In this document: positions 44,629 to 56,377 of the stretch, piece after piece
Layout: each line of letters starts with the position of its first letter
How positions within the stretch are numbered: the stretch's first letter is position 1
Assembly: GCA_033296885.1 (NCBI GenBank)
Contig: MU863929.1
Location: 62,001-126,000, forward strand
DNA length: 64,000 nucleotides
Source of the DNA: Triangularia verruculosa
Taxonomy: Eukaryota; Ascomycota; Sordariomycetes; Sordariales; Podosporaceae
Reading direction: 5' to 3'
Position numbers and translations under genes: made by a program
The notes under the pieces: model-generated
What the model saw: the letters and a program-made list of their open reading frames with translations, nothing else
What the model was told of the DNA's origin: nothing
The model's database searches: none

Positions 44629-46896
44629 GCTGGGCTAACGTCTTCGGGAGTAACTACATTGTGTGAGCATATTTGAAAAGGTAGTATGTGAAAAGAAAGG
44701 GGGCGTACTTTATGTATCTGATATATTTTGTATACTATCACCCGTATGGACTCTCGAAAGCTGACTTCTTGAGACGGGCATAAACCCTACGATAGAGATT
44801 AGCATACTGTTGTGGTGTAAGTGATGGTGTGTGGAAATACTTACTGGACGGGTGGCGGAGGCAGTTGAGGGCGGTTCGCAAATCAGCAGACATCAATGTG
44901 GTCTTTGAAGCGGTCCTGGGCTCCTTTGGCACGGTGTGGAGGTAAATCGTAGAAAGGTGTTGTTCAGACAACTTGAACAAGACCCGGCTGTGTGGTTCTG
45001 TGAGGAGGGGTATCCAACTGTCTTGTTACACGTTGGGAACAAGTGGTCGTTGAGAAAGTAAAGTGTGTAGGTGTTTGTAGTTATGAGTGGAAGTCGGTGA
45101 ACCGATTGGATGTAGTTCGGTAGTTGAGAAAGGCTTGTGTAAGTATGAATGGTCGGCAGTGATATAGGTATGGACAATGGGAGAGTGGCAAATAAGCGGA
45201 CGAGTGGTGGGAGGGATAGCCCTGGTCAGGCAGAGGCTTGGTAGAGGCTTGGTAGTAGTAGCAGGTTATGGTGTTGCAAGGAAGCAACCAAAACAACACG
45301 CAACAGACAACAGCAACTACACACAACGTCTCGAACAGGCAAGACAATGGCAAAGCGCAGTAATGTAATGCGTGCCCTTGATGCTCAAATTGCCCCCAGT
45401 ATGGGGGACTTTCAAGTAGACTTGGATAATACGGGGGGGTGTTGTATTCGATCAACCTCGGGAAGTGGTAGTCTAACAAGCAGAAAAAAACCTCAAGAGA
45501 GCAGAAGTCGAGAGTGGCAGGTAGACCTGGTCGAAATATGTAGACAGATGGGAGACCCCTAACAATTATCTGAGACACAATGACACGATGGGAGGGACCA
45601 GCCTCGCTCCGCTCGACGTAATGAGACAAGGATGACGAGACTCGGAGGCGGTAAGATAGGTGGGATGGGTTCGAATGTTTGGGAGTCAAGCTGCGCGGAG
45701 GAATGCAGCGGCCTCTTTTGGGCAAGTGACAGCACTTACACCACGCCCACGAGGATCGTACACATGCACATCTGCTTGCGTTGGGGAGGAACGGTGGAGC
45801 TCCCCCCTAAAGTGGTGCACTTACACCGCAGAGCCGGAGATGGTCTCCCCCCGCCTACTTTCCACCCAGTCATCAGCAGACAACACAAGTCCGTATCTCT
45901 GGAAATCGTCGGCAATGGCTCCGTGGAAAGGGCCCGGCCAACGGGGCGGGCGTATCCATTGGCTGGCAACGGCTGCCCACAGACCGGGGGAAACCAGGGG
46001 GGTCCCAAGGACGGACCCACGAACAACGGCTGCCCCGGCATCCCGATGTCCGGCCAGGGTGGGGGTTGGGATCTCCGTCTTTCGTCTAAACTCCCCACCC
46101 AATGAAGCCTGCACGAGATGCAGCCTTCACGGCATCTCTGTTGATGGCGACAAGGACCCACGCCCTCAACAGACCGACATCCCTACCAGTTCAGCTGCAC
46201 ATGCCAAGTCAGGCGGACTAGGGGACTGTGCTGATGCGAGCATCGGGTCCCACCAATGTCTGAGTGGAAGGTTGGCCGTCAAATGGTCATGTAAGTCGCC
46301 CTGTTCCAATCACACGTCGTTAATTGGAGTACTGTATGTACACGGAATATGCAAGATGATCAGGTGACGCAGCCATGGGCGTCCTGACCGCACTCCCTAC
46401 CTGCAGCCGCCGGTTCCCGAGAGATAGTGATACCTGTCCTGATAAGAGCTCGTCCAGTCGAGAATGGGATAGATAGACGGATGGCATACTCGCCGCGAAC
46501 ACAGCGGCCTTTATTGTTGTTGTCAAACATCGCATGATTGCGTTCCCGGAGCACGATGTCTTGTACTTCCAACCGCTGAATCTGCAGGAAGATAGTTCTT
46601 TAGATTATTTTGGTAAAAAGTCCCCCACCCCAGCTCCCCAAGCAATTGCTCCGCGATTAAGTAACACTACCGACTTTGTTGTGTATGCAAGGTGCTGAAA
46701 AAGGAAGCAAGCGGCTCTCTGCCCGGCTTTTTGTCGCCGGCCCAAACAAGCAGAGAGCGGATATCTTAGGCATAAAAAGCGGAAACCAATGGATGGCCAA
46801 CGCCTCGAGAAACTGCACTTTTCTTCTTTTGTTGCTGTGTGACGCCAATGGCCATGTTGAGTGGGTGGGTTTCGACCCGGATTCCGATCTCGTCCA
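44629..46896. other. 2.3-kb intergenic region between GNAT and IDI1
   Basis: No supportable gene. The longest minus frame (45081-45725) begins at TTG and reads as low-quality Ser/Tyr/Leu-rich sequence. The 45640-46120 part is GC-rich with several overlapping frames on both strands, typical of non-coding GC-rich DNA, and includes ATTGG (CCAAT) at about 45958. It probably holds the long promoter and 5' leader of the GNAT gene and the 3' end of IDI1. Confidence 0.4.
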
Positions 46897-47841
46897 TTAC
46901 ATGCGACGAATCTCCTGCTCATTCTTGTACTTGTCGAGGCCAGTGTCCAAGCTCGCCCACCACTCAAAGAGCATCGAGTTGCAGATCAGCTTGAACCAAG
47001 GCGTGAACTTGAGGGAGGGATCCTCAAAGAGCTGCTTCAGCTTCTCAGCCGAGACATACTGTACGTCCCTGACCTCGTTCGGGCTGGGGTTGAGATCGAC
47101 ATTGGCCTTGATGAAAAGGATGTAGTCAACTACAAACAAAGACAACCCATGGTTAGTATATCGGTACGACAGCGCGCGGGAGCATGCACATCATTGCTAC
47201 TCACTCTCATGCTCGCCCCATTTCCCGTCGCTTGGCGCCTTGTAGTGAATGCGCGTCAGGAAGTGGAAGTCCTCGAGGGGGACCTGCTCCTTCTTGATGC
47301 CCAACTCATGCTCCAGTTTCCGTCGCGCAGCATTCTTCACGCCCAACACAGAGTCCTCCAGGTTGGACCCGGTCTCGCTCGCCATGTGCAGCGGGTGCGA
47401 GCAGCATGTGTTGGTCCACATGTCCGGGAAGGTGATCTTCTCCGAGGCACGCTGCTGGAGGAGGAGCTCGTTCTTGTCGTTGAAGAGGAAGACGGAAAAG
47501 GCGCGGTGCAAGAGCCCCTTGTCAATGTTTGTGTTGAGGTGGCCTGGTTGCGCGTGCCGTCCCTGGTCAGTACAACATGAACCCCGCGCAGAAACAAGCC
47601 TCCCTTTTCCTAGCTGCTTCTTGTATCATGGTGGCTACTCACAGAGCTTCTTGCTGGCAGTTCCAATCGGCATGTCGTTCTCGTCCGTCACGATGCAAAC
47701 CTCGTCCATCAAGCGGATCTGCTCTTCATCATGGCCCTCGAGCGCCTCGCCGCTAGTATCGATGTCGGGGAACAGGCTGAGGATGGTCTCGGCCGTGATT
47801 GGGGCGCTGCCCGTCTGCGTCTCGGTGGTGGTGACAGACAT
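46897..47841 (-). CDS. IDI1: Isopentenyl-diphosphate delta-isomerase
   Basis: Three exons: 47841-47643, 47543-47205 and 47129-46897, giving 256 aa. Donors are GTGAGT for both introns; branch sites are TACTGACC and ATACTAAC. Splicing restores KKLCHLNTNIDKGLLHRAFSVFLF and EHEIDYILFIKANVDL, both conserved family blocks. The Nudix-type enzyme converts IPP to DMAPP in the sterol/isoprenoid pathway. The catalytic Cys lies in TNTCCSHPL (about residue 114), and the metal/acid residues lie in the AARRKLEHELGI segment and the following HYKAPSD...EHE region. The C-terminus ends FTPWFKLICNSMLFEWW. No transit peptide is evident, consistent with cytosol or peroxisome. Confidence 0.97.
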
Positions 47842-48657
47842 GATGGGCGGTATCAGCAATGTCGGGTGAGTAGGGTCGGAAGCGCGTCGAGGAGCAAGTG
47901 AAGAGTTGGGCGTAACTTGTACAAGAAGGAATTCAAGTCCCCAACAAGTCCCACGATTAAGGGTCAACAGCGCTGCAATTTAAAGTGGGTGCCCTGAGAC
48001 CCTCCCGCTTTATGGCCCGATTAATCGCCGCCGGCCCCGGCAGCCTGGCACGAGGGGCAAAGCGCGGGGACTGACAGCCGCCAACAGAAGTCCTCACCGC
48101 TGCAGCTAGGAACCCGTCCCGCGATCAAAGGAACACCCTTGCCACCCCAGAGTCTGTCCCGCCACTTACACCCAGAAAGGAAACTAAAATGCATTCTCTG
48201 CAGTGGTTCCCATGGGACAGGCTTTTTAATCGTCGTCTGTACAGTACCAACGGTGAAGCATCTCTTTCTCCAAGCCTCAAGGCTCGCTCAGGTTTTCGGC
48301 GAAGGTAAATATTGTGTACGTAACCATTAGGTACCAAGCGGCATGGCCCGCGGTTGATGCCCCCTTTTCCCCTTATTATCCCGCCTCACTCCGAAGCTTC
48401 AAGCCTGGGTATATATATAATCCACCTTGACACATTCCCATACCATAACCAGAGAAAAACACTATGTATACTTTTATGACCATAAATAAACTCAGACCCC
48501 TTTCGTATTTCTTTCATAAACCATGCATGCACCCCATATTCGTGATCTCGGCATGCGTCTCCATTCCTATAATCTGGCCCTTCCGTTCTTCCAAACCATG
48601 GTCTTCCTGTCGAGGTCTCACTGATGACCAAGCACAGGAAGGAAACCCCAACCTTCA
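47842..48657. promoter_or_regulatory. IDI1 promoter and MATE-gene 3' flank
   Basis: The first part is the likely IDI1 promoter. The right part is AT-richer 3' sequence of the MATE gene, with TATATATA at 48411-48418. No gene seen. Confidence 0.4.
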
Positions 48658-50750
48658 TCAACCCGCATTATTTCTGTTCTCAGCTTCTCTGGCAGCCTGG
48701 TGCCAGTCGGACGCGTAGATGAACGCATATTCAACCAACGACACACTACACACCAGTATTAGCAAACACAACACCCAGTTAGGGGGAGGAATCACTCACA
48801 GTCCTAAGCCAACCGTCACACCAATCCAAAGGCCTGTCAACTTCCAGTCCAGACCGAAGCCCAGTGCAAAAGAGATGGGCAACGCCACGACATAATAACA
48901 CACCAGATTGGCATATCCACCGAATTCTTGCCGTCCAATGCCACGAAGGAGCCCATGAGACACGGCGGCCATGCCATCAAAGACCTGCATCAGCGCACAA
49001 AGCGGGAGGACCTTCGCAACCAAGCTGATGACTTCGGCATCGTCAGTGAAGAGTCGTGGGATCTGGTACCGGAACACCAGCAGCATTGTCAGGTTGAACA
49101 CGCCCGCAAGAAATCCTCCAACGACAGTCTATATCGCAATACTTTGTCAGCCACTGAACACCCACAAGCCTGGAACAGCAACCCGTCACTCACCACTTTA
49201 GCCGAAGTCTTCGCAGCATCCACCAACTTCGCCCCCACCAAATTCGCAACTCTTGTCGACCCAGCAATCGACAACGGGAACGGGATCTGAAAAGTGGTCG
49301 AGGTAATAGTCACCAACACACTCTGCGCCGCCAGCGTCGTAACTCCTATCCGACCACACAATAGCGTCAAAATCTCAAAGGCGAACCACTCCGCCACCAC
49401 CATGATCATTCCCGGCAACGCCAGCCTAATCATCGGCCCCCAGTTTTTCAAGGCTCCCTTCTTGAACCCACCCCATGCCTCCTTACCCTCGACCTTCCAC
49501 ACATACAGCCCAAGCAGCAACGGCAGCATATTCTGCGTGATCGCCACCGCCAGCGGAGCGCCCTTGAAGCCCAAGCCTAGCTTCCAAACAAACAAAAAGT
49601 TCAAAGCAACATTGATCGGCGCCGCGACAAGCAGGACATAGGTCGTGGCGTGGAACAAGCCCTGTGCCAATACGAAACGTTTTCCAGCTTCAAACATGGC
49701 ATACGCCGGCGCACCCAGCACAATGGTCCTCAGGTACACGCCCGCAAAAGCCGCGCTCGCCTTGTCAATCCCTAATTTGATCAGAATAGCTTCCGAGTAC
49801 ATCCACACACCCATCACTGGCACGAGCGCCACGAGCAAGAAGTAGATCATCCTCTGCATCTGCAACCCCACCAGCGTCTTGTGACCCGACCCAAACGCCT
49901 GCGCACATAGCGTATCGAGACTTGTGGCCAAGCCTTGAACGGGAGCGTAGCAGGTGATGTTTGCCGTCATTGTTGCCAGTGTCACTGCTCCCAGTTCGAC
50001 GGTGCCTAACCTTGCCACTGCGAAGATGGACGTGACGGTTAAAGAATACTGCAGTAAGAAGGTGACAATGAGGGACCTGGAGTACACTGCAATCGTCTTG
50101 GCTTCACGCTGCCATGTTGTGCGAATCTGGCCGGCCGCTACAGCGGCTTCCCATTGCTCGTTGAGATTTTCCGGTGCATCGGATAGATGACGAGGTGTGC
50201 TGCCTAGGAGCGGGGCTCGCTCATCCTGACTGACAACAATACGGGGGGCTTCCTCATCGCTAGGAGGGAGAGGGACCTTTGTGCTGAAGAGCCGTTTGTA
50301 GAGCCTTGAGAACTGGCCAGCGATGCCCTTGGGAGGTGGCTCGTGGTGGTGCTTGGGTGGGAGGATGTGGTTGTCCCTCAGCAAAGACCTTTCGGCATCA
50401 CGGCTGCGGGCTCGCTCAGTGCGAGTGAGTAGGCTGGGATCATCGTGACCAAGGGGAAGGGCGAGCGCTGGACGAGTTGTGCCAAAGGCTATGCCACTGG
50501 GCCGGCGGTAGAGTGTGGGCCCTGGGTCGGCTTCGTCATCTCCGTAATCAGATCCTTCAATTGCTTCTGTGTCGACGGGCACGTCCTCGTCGTCAGAAAA
50601 AGCTGCAAGGTCACGAGCCAGAACTTCTTGGGCAAGAGGTGAGGTGGAGAGGAAGGAGTTGGCTAGTGAGGCATGGCGGTCATGATGGCTGCTGGGGACT
50701 GAAGATCTCTTTCTGGCGGGAATTGGCTGGCTTCCTGGACCTGAAGGCAT
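48658..50750 (-). CDS. MATE-family multidrug/toxin extrusion transporter
   Basis: Three exons: 50750-49194, 49128-48800 and 48745-48658, giving 657 aa. Both donors are GTGAGT and acceptors are ATATAG and TGTAG. A long disordered cytosolic N-terminus (about residues 1-210), rich in acidic and Ser/Pro segments, precedes the transporter. MATE features include LQYSLTVTSIFAVARLGTVELGAVTLATM, GLATSLDTLCAQAFGSG, the second half PGMIMVVAEWFAFEILTL and IPFPLSIAGSTRVANLVGA. Twelve membrane segments are expected, the last ending near LTGLWIGVTVGLGL. The final 29-residue exon (VEYAFIYASDWHQAAREAE) is the standard MATE tail. Drug/organic cation:H+ antiporter by family; substrate unknown. Yeast Erc1-type N-terminal extensions are usual in fungi. 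Confidence 0.94.
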
Positions 50751-51805
50751 TTTTTGATGACTTTGTTACAAGTATTTGTGTGGTGAACTAACTGGTCAAG
50801 GTGACCTACGAGTCCGCCACCGGAAAGGACTTGATGGCTCGGCCAGTTCGGATGAGGCAAGCCGAACCCTGGGTTGAAAAAGACGGGACGATGAACCGAA
50901 TGCGACGTGGAACCCAGACAGTATTTGACGATGCAGGTTGAGCTGCAGCACAATGCGAGGCGAAATAGCTTGTTGAAGAGTTTTTCTAGAGCAGGTGCAT
51001 GAGAGCGATAGTGAGAGACATGAGTCAACTGGAGGAGGGACGTCCCCTCTCTTGTGTAGGAGCTGGCTGGACCCTTGGAGGGTGTGACTGCTGCCCGCTT
51101 CACCAGCACCCTGGCAGTTGGTTTAGGTAAAGATTGGCCGTTGTTTCGGAACCCATTGACGATTAGTGCGAGCTGCCGATAACCGGCCTTGCACTGAAGC
51201 AGCAGCATCGTCCCTCCCCGGCTTCAACACAGGTGAGGTTGGTGGTGGGTGGCTGGGCTACCATCGTGAAGATCAAGCCAACCGCAGAAAGAAGACCTCG
51301 CTAATAATGCGGTCATCGGGATACAAGCTGTTGTGTAAGTAATAAGACCCCTGCAGACCGATGAGCCGAATTATGAAGCGGCACAGACAAAAAGCTGGAG
51401 AAGGTGGGATGCAATGCCTGATACGGGTTAGGGTTGTGAAACCAAGAGAAACAGGGAATGGCTGCTATCTCCGAGCTGAAAGCCAAGAGTGTTCCACAGA
51501 GGTGCCAATAGATATCAAATAAAGCGCATATCTGGTTAGTTATCTATCAGCTTGATCGAGCAACTCAGTTGTGTTGTCTGCAAGTCATATCGCCTATCAA
51601 CTTGGTGATGGGGAATAGAAAGCTTATCTTATCAGGATGGAGCTAGTGTTATCGTTCCGCTAGTTCGCAATTGGAAAGCGGTGAATTGAGGATTAGCGGC
51701 AGAATAATGAAATTTCCAGAAAGTTACCCAAGCAACGCCGTTTTGCGACAGCATATCCGAATATCTGTCGCATGATTTTTCCAGTTGAGAATTGATTGCG
51801 GCAAG
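50751..51805. promoter_or_regulatory. Divergent promoter MATE / URB1
   Basis: 1055 bases between the two starts. Frames such as 50663-51208 (-) only extend the MATE leader without family sequence. No RNA gene recognised. Confidence 0.45.
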
Positions 51806-54800
51806 ATGGGGAAACGATTCTCCTATGGCGGCGACGCTGTTGGCGCGCCACGAAAAAGAGCCAAGGTGGTCCATGAAGCTCCAACGTCGGAGGAGGTCCA
51901 CGCAAGCAGGCAGTTGAGGCAGCTGCTGATCTTCGATCAAGATCCAGCGCGGTCAAGACATGGTTTGTATTTTCCGTACCCGGAGGTAACAAGTCAATTC
52001 ATGGCTAACTTGAGTTCCCAGGCCTCCAATCGTTCAAACTGTTTCTTGATGAGCTACTCGGCGCTGACGGCGGCATCAAAAGTGAACGCGCCAGAATCCT
52101 AAGAGACTACCTCGATTCCGAGAAGCCTGCCGAAGAAGATGAAAGTCCAGTGTATCTTCCCGATATCATGCAGACATGGAGTTACGCTGCCCAAACCAAC
52201 AACGAAAATATTATGTCGGCCGTTCCCGTGGTGCTCGTCTTGCTCCTAAGACTGCTGTCCCAGTCGCTCGAAACGGTTCCATACGGACTCGGGATATGCA
52301 GGACATTGCTACAAAAGCGACAGCAGGAGCTTATCGCTCGCAATCTTGCGGCTGACAAAGGCAAATCTTTTGTTATCTCTCCAACACTCAGGCTGTTGCG
52401 GGAGGCAGTCAGCTTCGATGGTGGCGCAATTGCGAGGCCCCTTTTTAGGGCCAGGGCGACCATGCTGAAATCATTAGCCCGTAATATGGGCATCGTGCAT
52501 ATGGGAGAGGACAAGGAGGACACCAAAAGGCCTTCAGCTCGCACCAATGCCATTCAATTCTTTCTCAGCGCTATCAAATACCTTCATCCAGAGGCGAAAA
52601 AGGAGTTACTTGCTCAGAGAGACGTTGTCTCTGCGCTTACCAGAGACATCAAACAAGACCCTCCATATTTGTTGAAGGAGCTACTCACAGGGCTCAAGAC
52701 CCATATTATCATGGACGATAAAGTGCCTCGGGAGGCGAAGTCGAACCTGCTCAACACATCAACCCTTGTTCGCTTATCGGCCCTTTACCAGTACCGCCTC
52801 GACTCGCCAGCTGAAAATGAAACGTCGATAGCGGATCTCGCCCACGAACTGTTGTTGACAGTGTGCACAAACCCGGCTTGCGGAGTGCTGAGGCAAGACT
52901 CTGGGCTCTATCCCCGAGAGATCGACCCAAATACGACGATTCCGACAGCTGAGCTGGACGACTTAGGGTTAGAGGCCGTTGTGTGGATGAACAAGTTTAG
53001 GAACGAGGTGCCTATTCGAAACTTCACACTGTCAAATTTCCTACCAAACCTACGCCCTTGGTCAAGCGTCAAGCAGAGCGAACTGATCACCTCTATCTTC
53101 AAGGTGGCCCCGGAATTGGTGGCCAACTACTTTATTAACAACAAGTCTTTCACTTTCGAGCCAAAACTCTCTGCGACATGGATTGGCTATGCGGCATTTC
53201 TGTTCAATACGGTCATTCTCCCTATCCCGGAGAATTTGTGCCGTGGCCCAAGCGTCCCTGAACTGCCCCCTCCGACCTCTATTGTCCTTGACAACATTCT
53301 TCCTCTTCCTCTAAACCAGAAGGCTCTGGTTCGTTGCTTAGAGCACAAATCAAATATGATCAAGTTCTTCGCAACACGAATATTGGTAGTGGCAATCGAG
53401 AAGCTCGATGCTGCCATCAGGATCTACCAGGACCCTTCTCACACCAACAAGTCCCTCTGGAACGAAGCCGCTCGAAGGCTGATAGACGAGTTTTGCCAAC
53501 GCAGCCCTGGCATCAGGAACATGATCAATGCCTGCCAGAAGATTCCCACGCAAGATCTGCTCCATCGTGAAGCTGCGAGCCGGCTTTTGCGCCTTTTGTA
53601 TGAGGTGCTACCGCAAGCGACCTTGAGCGCCAAGTTGGATGTGTCCACTCAGCTTGATGCGGTTCTGAGTCGAATCTCCAACCAGGAGCTGGAGGATCCC
53701 CGCGACTTTGCTCTGGGATTGAAGGAGCTCGAAAGTCTCCTCGCAATTGCTGGGTACTCTCCCGGCATGCGTTGGTTCGGGGCCGCTAAAGGCACAACAT
53801 TATCTCCATTCACTCAGCTGCTCAAGGTTTGTGTTGAGGCGCCGAAGGGAGTTTCACCAAAAACAATCTTGCAAGTGCTGAACTTTGTGGCTGTTGAGCA
53901 ACAGCTTGTTCCTGGCCATACTGGGCACCCCGGATTGCTTCCATTAGTGGAGGCCCTTCAGGCTTCTGCCAAGTATGCCTCCCAAGTATGGTCATTCTTG
54001 GATAACTGTTTCACACAGTGCGCCAACAAATCGGTCAAGTATGTCGAAATGCTGCAAGAGATTGCACAAGAGGCTGCTGAATCCACTAGACAGAAGATCA
54101 ATGAGCCTCTCGTGAGTCCCATCATTCTTGCCATCCGGGACCAACTCCCTCATGCGTCCAAGAATGGAGGAGAAGATGTACTTAAGGCACTTGGGCGCCT
54201 TTTGCCCAACTTCTTGGGACTGTCAATCACAGTTGGTGAGAGCAAGCCAATATTGAATTCGGTCTTTTCAAAAATGGTGGCCGACCTACCGGATCCCAAG
54301 GGCAAGCTTGCAAAGGCAGGCGTTCCTGGGAGGCTTCAGTTCCAACACAACACATGGGCTCCTAAGAGAACAAAGGCTTCGGCATCCGAGAAGAATGCAT
54401 CAAATCATTTAGAGACGACCACGTCCGAAACAACCATCGACCAGGATACTCTGGAAAGCATGCTGCATATTCCGGACAGTCTGGAAGCCGAAAACTCAGC
54501 CTTGATGAAGTGGGCGAACAAGACGGCCGATGAACTCGTCGATGAAGGCTATGCGACATCCTTGATTGCATTACTAGCATCGGAGCATGCCAGTATCAGA
54601 AAGGAGGCGCTCGTCAGCATTCTCAAGGTAGCTGACAAGATCAAACAATCAGAGTATGAAGAGAAGGAGCAAGTCTGGCTGCTCTTGGCTGAGCTCGCGG
54701 AAACGGCCAGGGACAACATCAACGACGGGCCTCTACCCAGCACAATTGTTGCTTTTGCAAGCCATGCACTCCACATTGTGCGTGATCCTCTTCATGGTCT

Positions 54801-55278
54801 CTACCCCAAGGTCAATATTTTCTTGACAAGAGGACCATACTGGAGCTTAGATAAGTTGCCTCTGGTGGATGAGATCCTGACAGAGGAGCCAAATGTTGGT
54901 GATGCATTTTACACGCAAATCAGCTGGCTATTGACGTATCTCATTGACGGGCTGCGCACAACACATGACTTGGAGCTATATCACAAGAAGCGTGCCAAGG
55001 GCCCAATCTTTGAACGGATTCTCGCGCTGGCTGTCAACCCCTACATGAGACTTCCACTTCGGACACAGGCGTTGAGATTACTCTACCGGGCAAGCGGAAT
55101 TGAGGGGGGTAGCACGACGCTGACAACACGATTCAGCGTGATGAACTGGCTGGAAGAAAGACGGTCTGCTTGTACGGACCCCAGTGAGGCTGCGGTGTAC
55201 GATGGTTTGCGCAAGAGGATATGGGAAACTTGTGACCAGCAGAGAGTGACGGAATGGAGTAAGACGGGGTTGCCGTGA
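51806..55278 (+). CDS. URB1: URB1/Npa1, nucleolar pre-60S assembly protein
   Basis: Two exons: 51806-51962 and 52022-55278, with intron 51963-52021 (GTTTGT, branch GGCTAAC, acceptor CCCAG), giving 1137 aa. The N-terminus MGKRFSYGGDAVGAPRKRAK is basic. The Urb1 N-terminal domain follows (LFLDELLGADGGIKSERARI, then a long HEAT-like solenoid to about residue 480), and the second conserved Urb1 domain lies in the C-terminal third (GDAFYTQISWLLTYLIDGL, RLPLRTQALRLLYRASGIEG). Urb1/Npa1 organises the earliest pre-60S particle with Urb2, Nop8, Rsa3 and Dbp6, binding 25S rRNA root helices. The start ATG is favoured by the basic nucleolar-type N-terminus; an upstream in-frame CTG/AGG codon is ignored. 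Confidence 0.92.
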
Positions 55279-56377
55279 GCATTTAATTGTATAATCGTAG
55301 AGCATGTACGGGACAATACCAAGATACCAAGCGTTTGAGTCTTATCAGCGGGTAGGCACATGCCGTCAAGTGACCCAAGTCCAGGCCGGTGCTCCTCTAG
55401 GGACGAGTATTTGAAAGACAAGCACCTAATTTTGGAAACTCGAGCGCGTCTCAAAGGAACTTCGAGGGCCGTGGCTGTCTTGTCACCTGCGGGCAAGGAA
55501 CTTCCGTCTTGGGGAGAGATGCCTTTCCCGGGACCTGAACTTGTTGGGTCAAGCTAATGATTGGGAGCAAGGCATTGCATGCTTTATGGTGAATGCCATT
55601 GGTTACGTAAGTAAGGTAGGTATCTCAGATCTCAACATCAATCTGAGAGCAAGAGCAAGGGGGGTTGGCAGGCAGCTCTTATCGATAAGGATTCTCTCGT
55701 CTGTGAGGTGTTTGATTCAGGCTCGAGACAAGAGACAGCGACCCCGCCACCTGCTCCCAAGCAGCTGCTCTTCTGCATTGCATTGCGTCGAAACGAAAAA
55801 TCGAACCCTGTGGACAACAGCCCGAGCGGAGTGAATCCACATCCACCTTCACACGTCGTCGGTAGCACTGTCCACCGGGCCACTGTCGCACCGCCACTGC
55901 CGTCTAGTGCCCAAGGCCCGTCTATTATTGATTTGCTCAACCTGACCGCACACCCACACCCACACCCACAAGCACCTCACCCGCAAACCAGAATCAAGAG
56001 CCCAAAATCACCGCCCTTTCACCGACCCGACCGTCCACGCCGTACTACCTCGACTTCGCATCCAATTCCCCATCCATCCAATCCACTGAACCTTGAGAAC
56101 AACTCTCGCCCCCTGAACCTGCCATCTTTGCACTGCTCCACACCTCGTCACCTCGCCTGCAATTCGCCTGCCAGCCAACTCCTCGTCGAGGGCCACCATC
56201 AATCACCAGTTCTTCATCGATCGAGCGCTTTGATTTTAGTCTTCCTGAACAATCACCGGTCAAGCACGCTTCCATTACACGCCGCGGCCGAAGATTTAGT
56301 CGGCCACGACCGCCACAATCCCCATAGGGAACGCCCAACGACCCCCAGTTCTTGGTTGTTGCGTAACTCTTATCACC
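55279..56377. promoter_or_regulatory. URB1 3' flank and promoter/long leader of eIF4E-binding gene
   Basis: The right half (55700-56377) is C-rich on the plus strand with CACCCACACC and CACCGCC runs, typical of a fungal 5' leader. An open frame at 55708-56469 starts at GTG and has no protein character. No other gene is visible. Confidence 0.45.

Noticed and set aside
45081..45725. 214-residue minus-strand frame upstream of the GNAT gene
   Set aside because: It begins at TTG, has no ATG near its start, and reads as compositionally odd Ser/Tyr/Leu-rich sequence without a domain.
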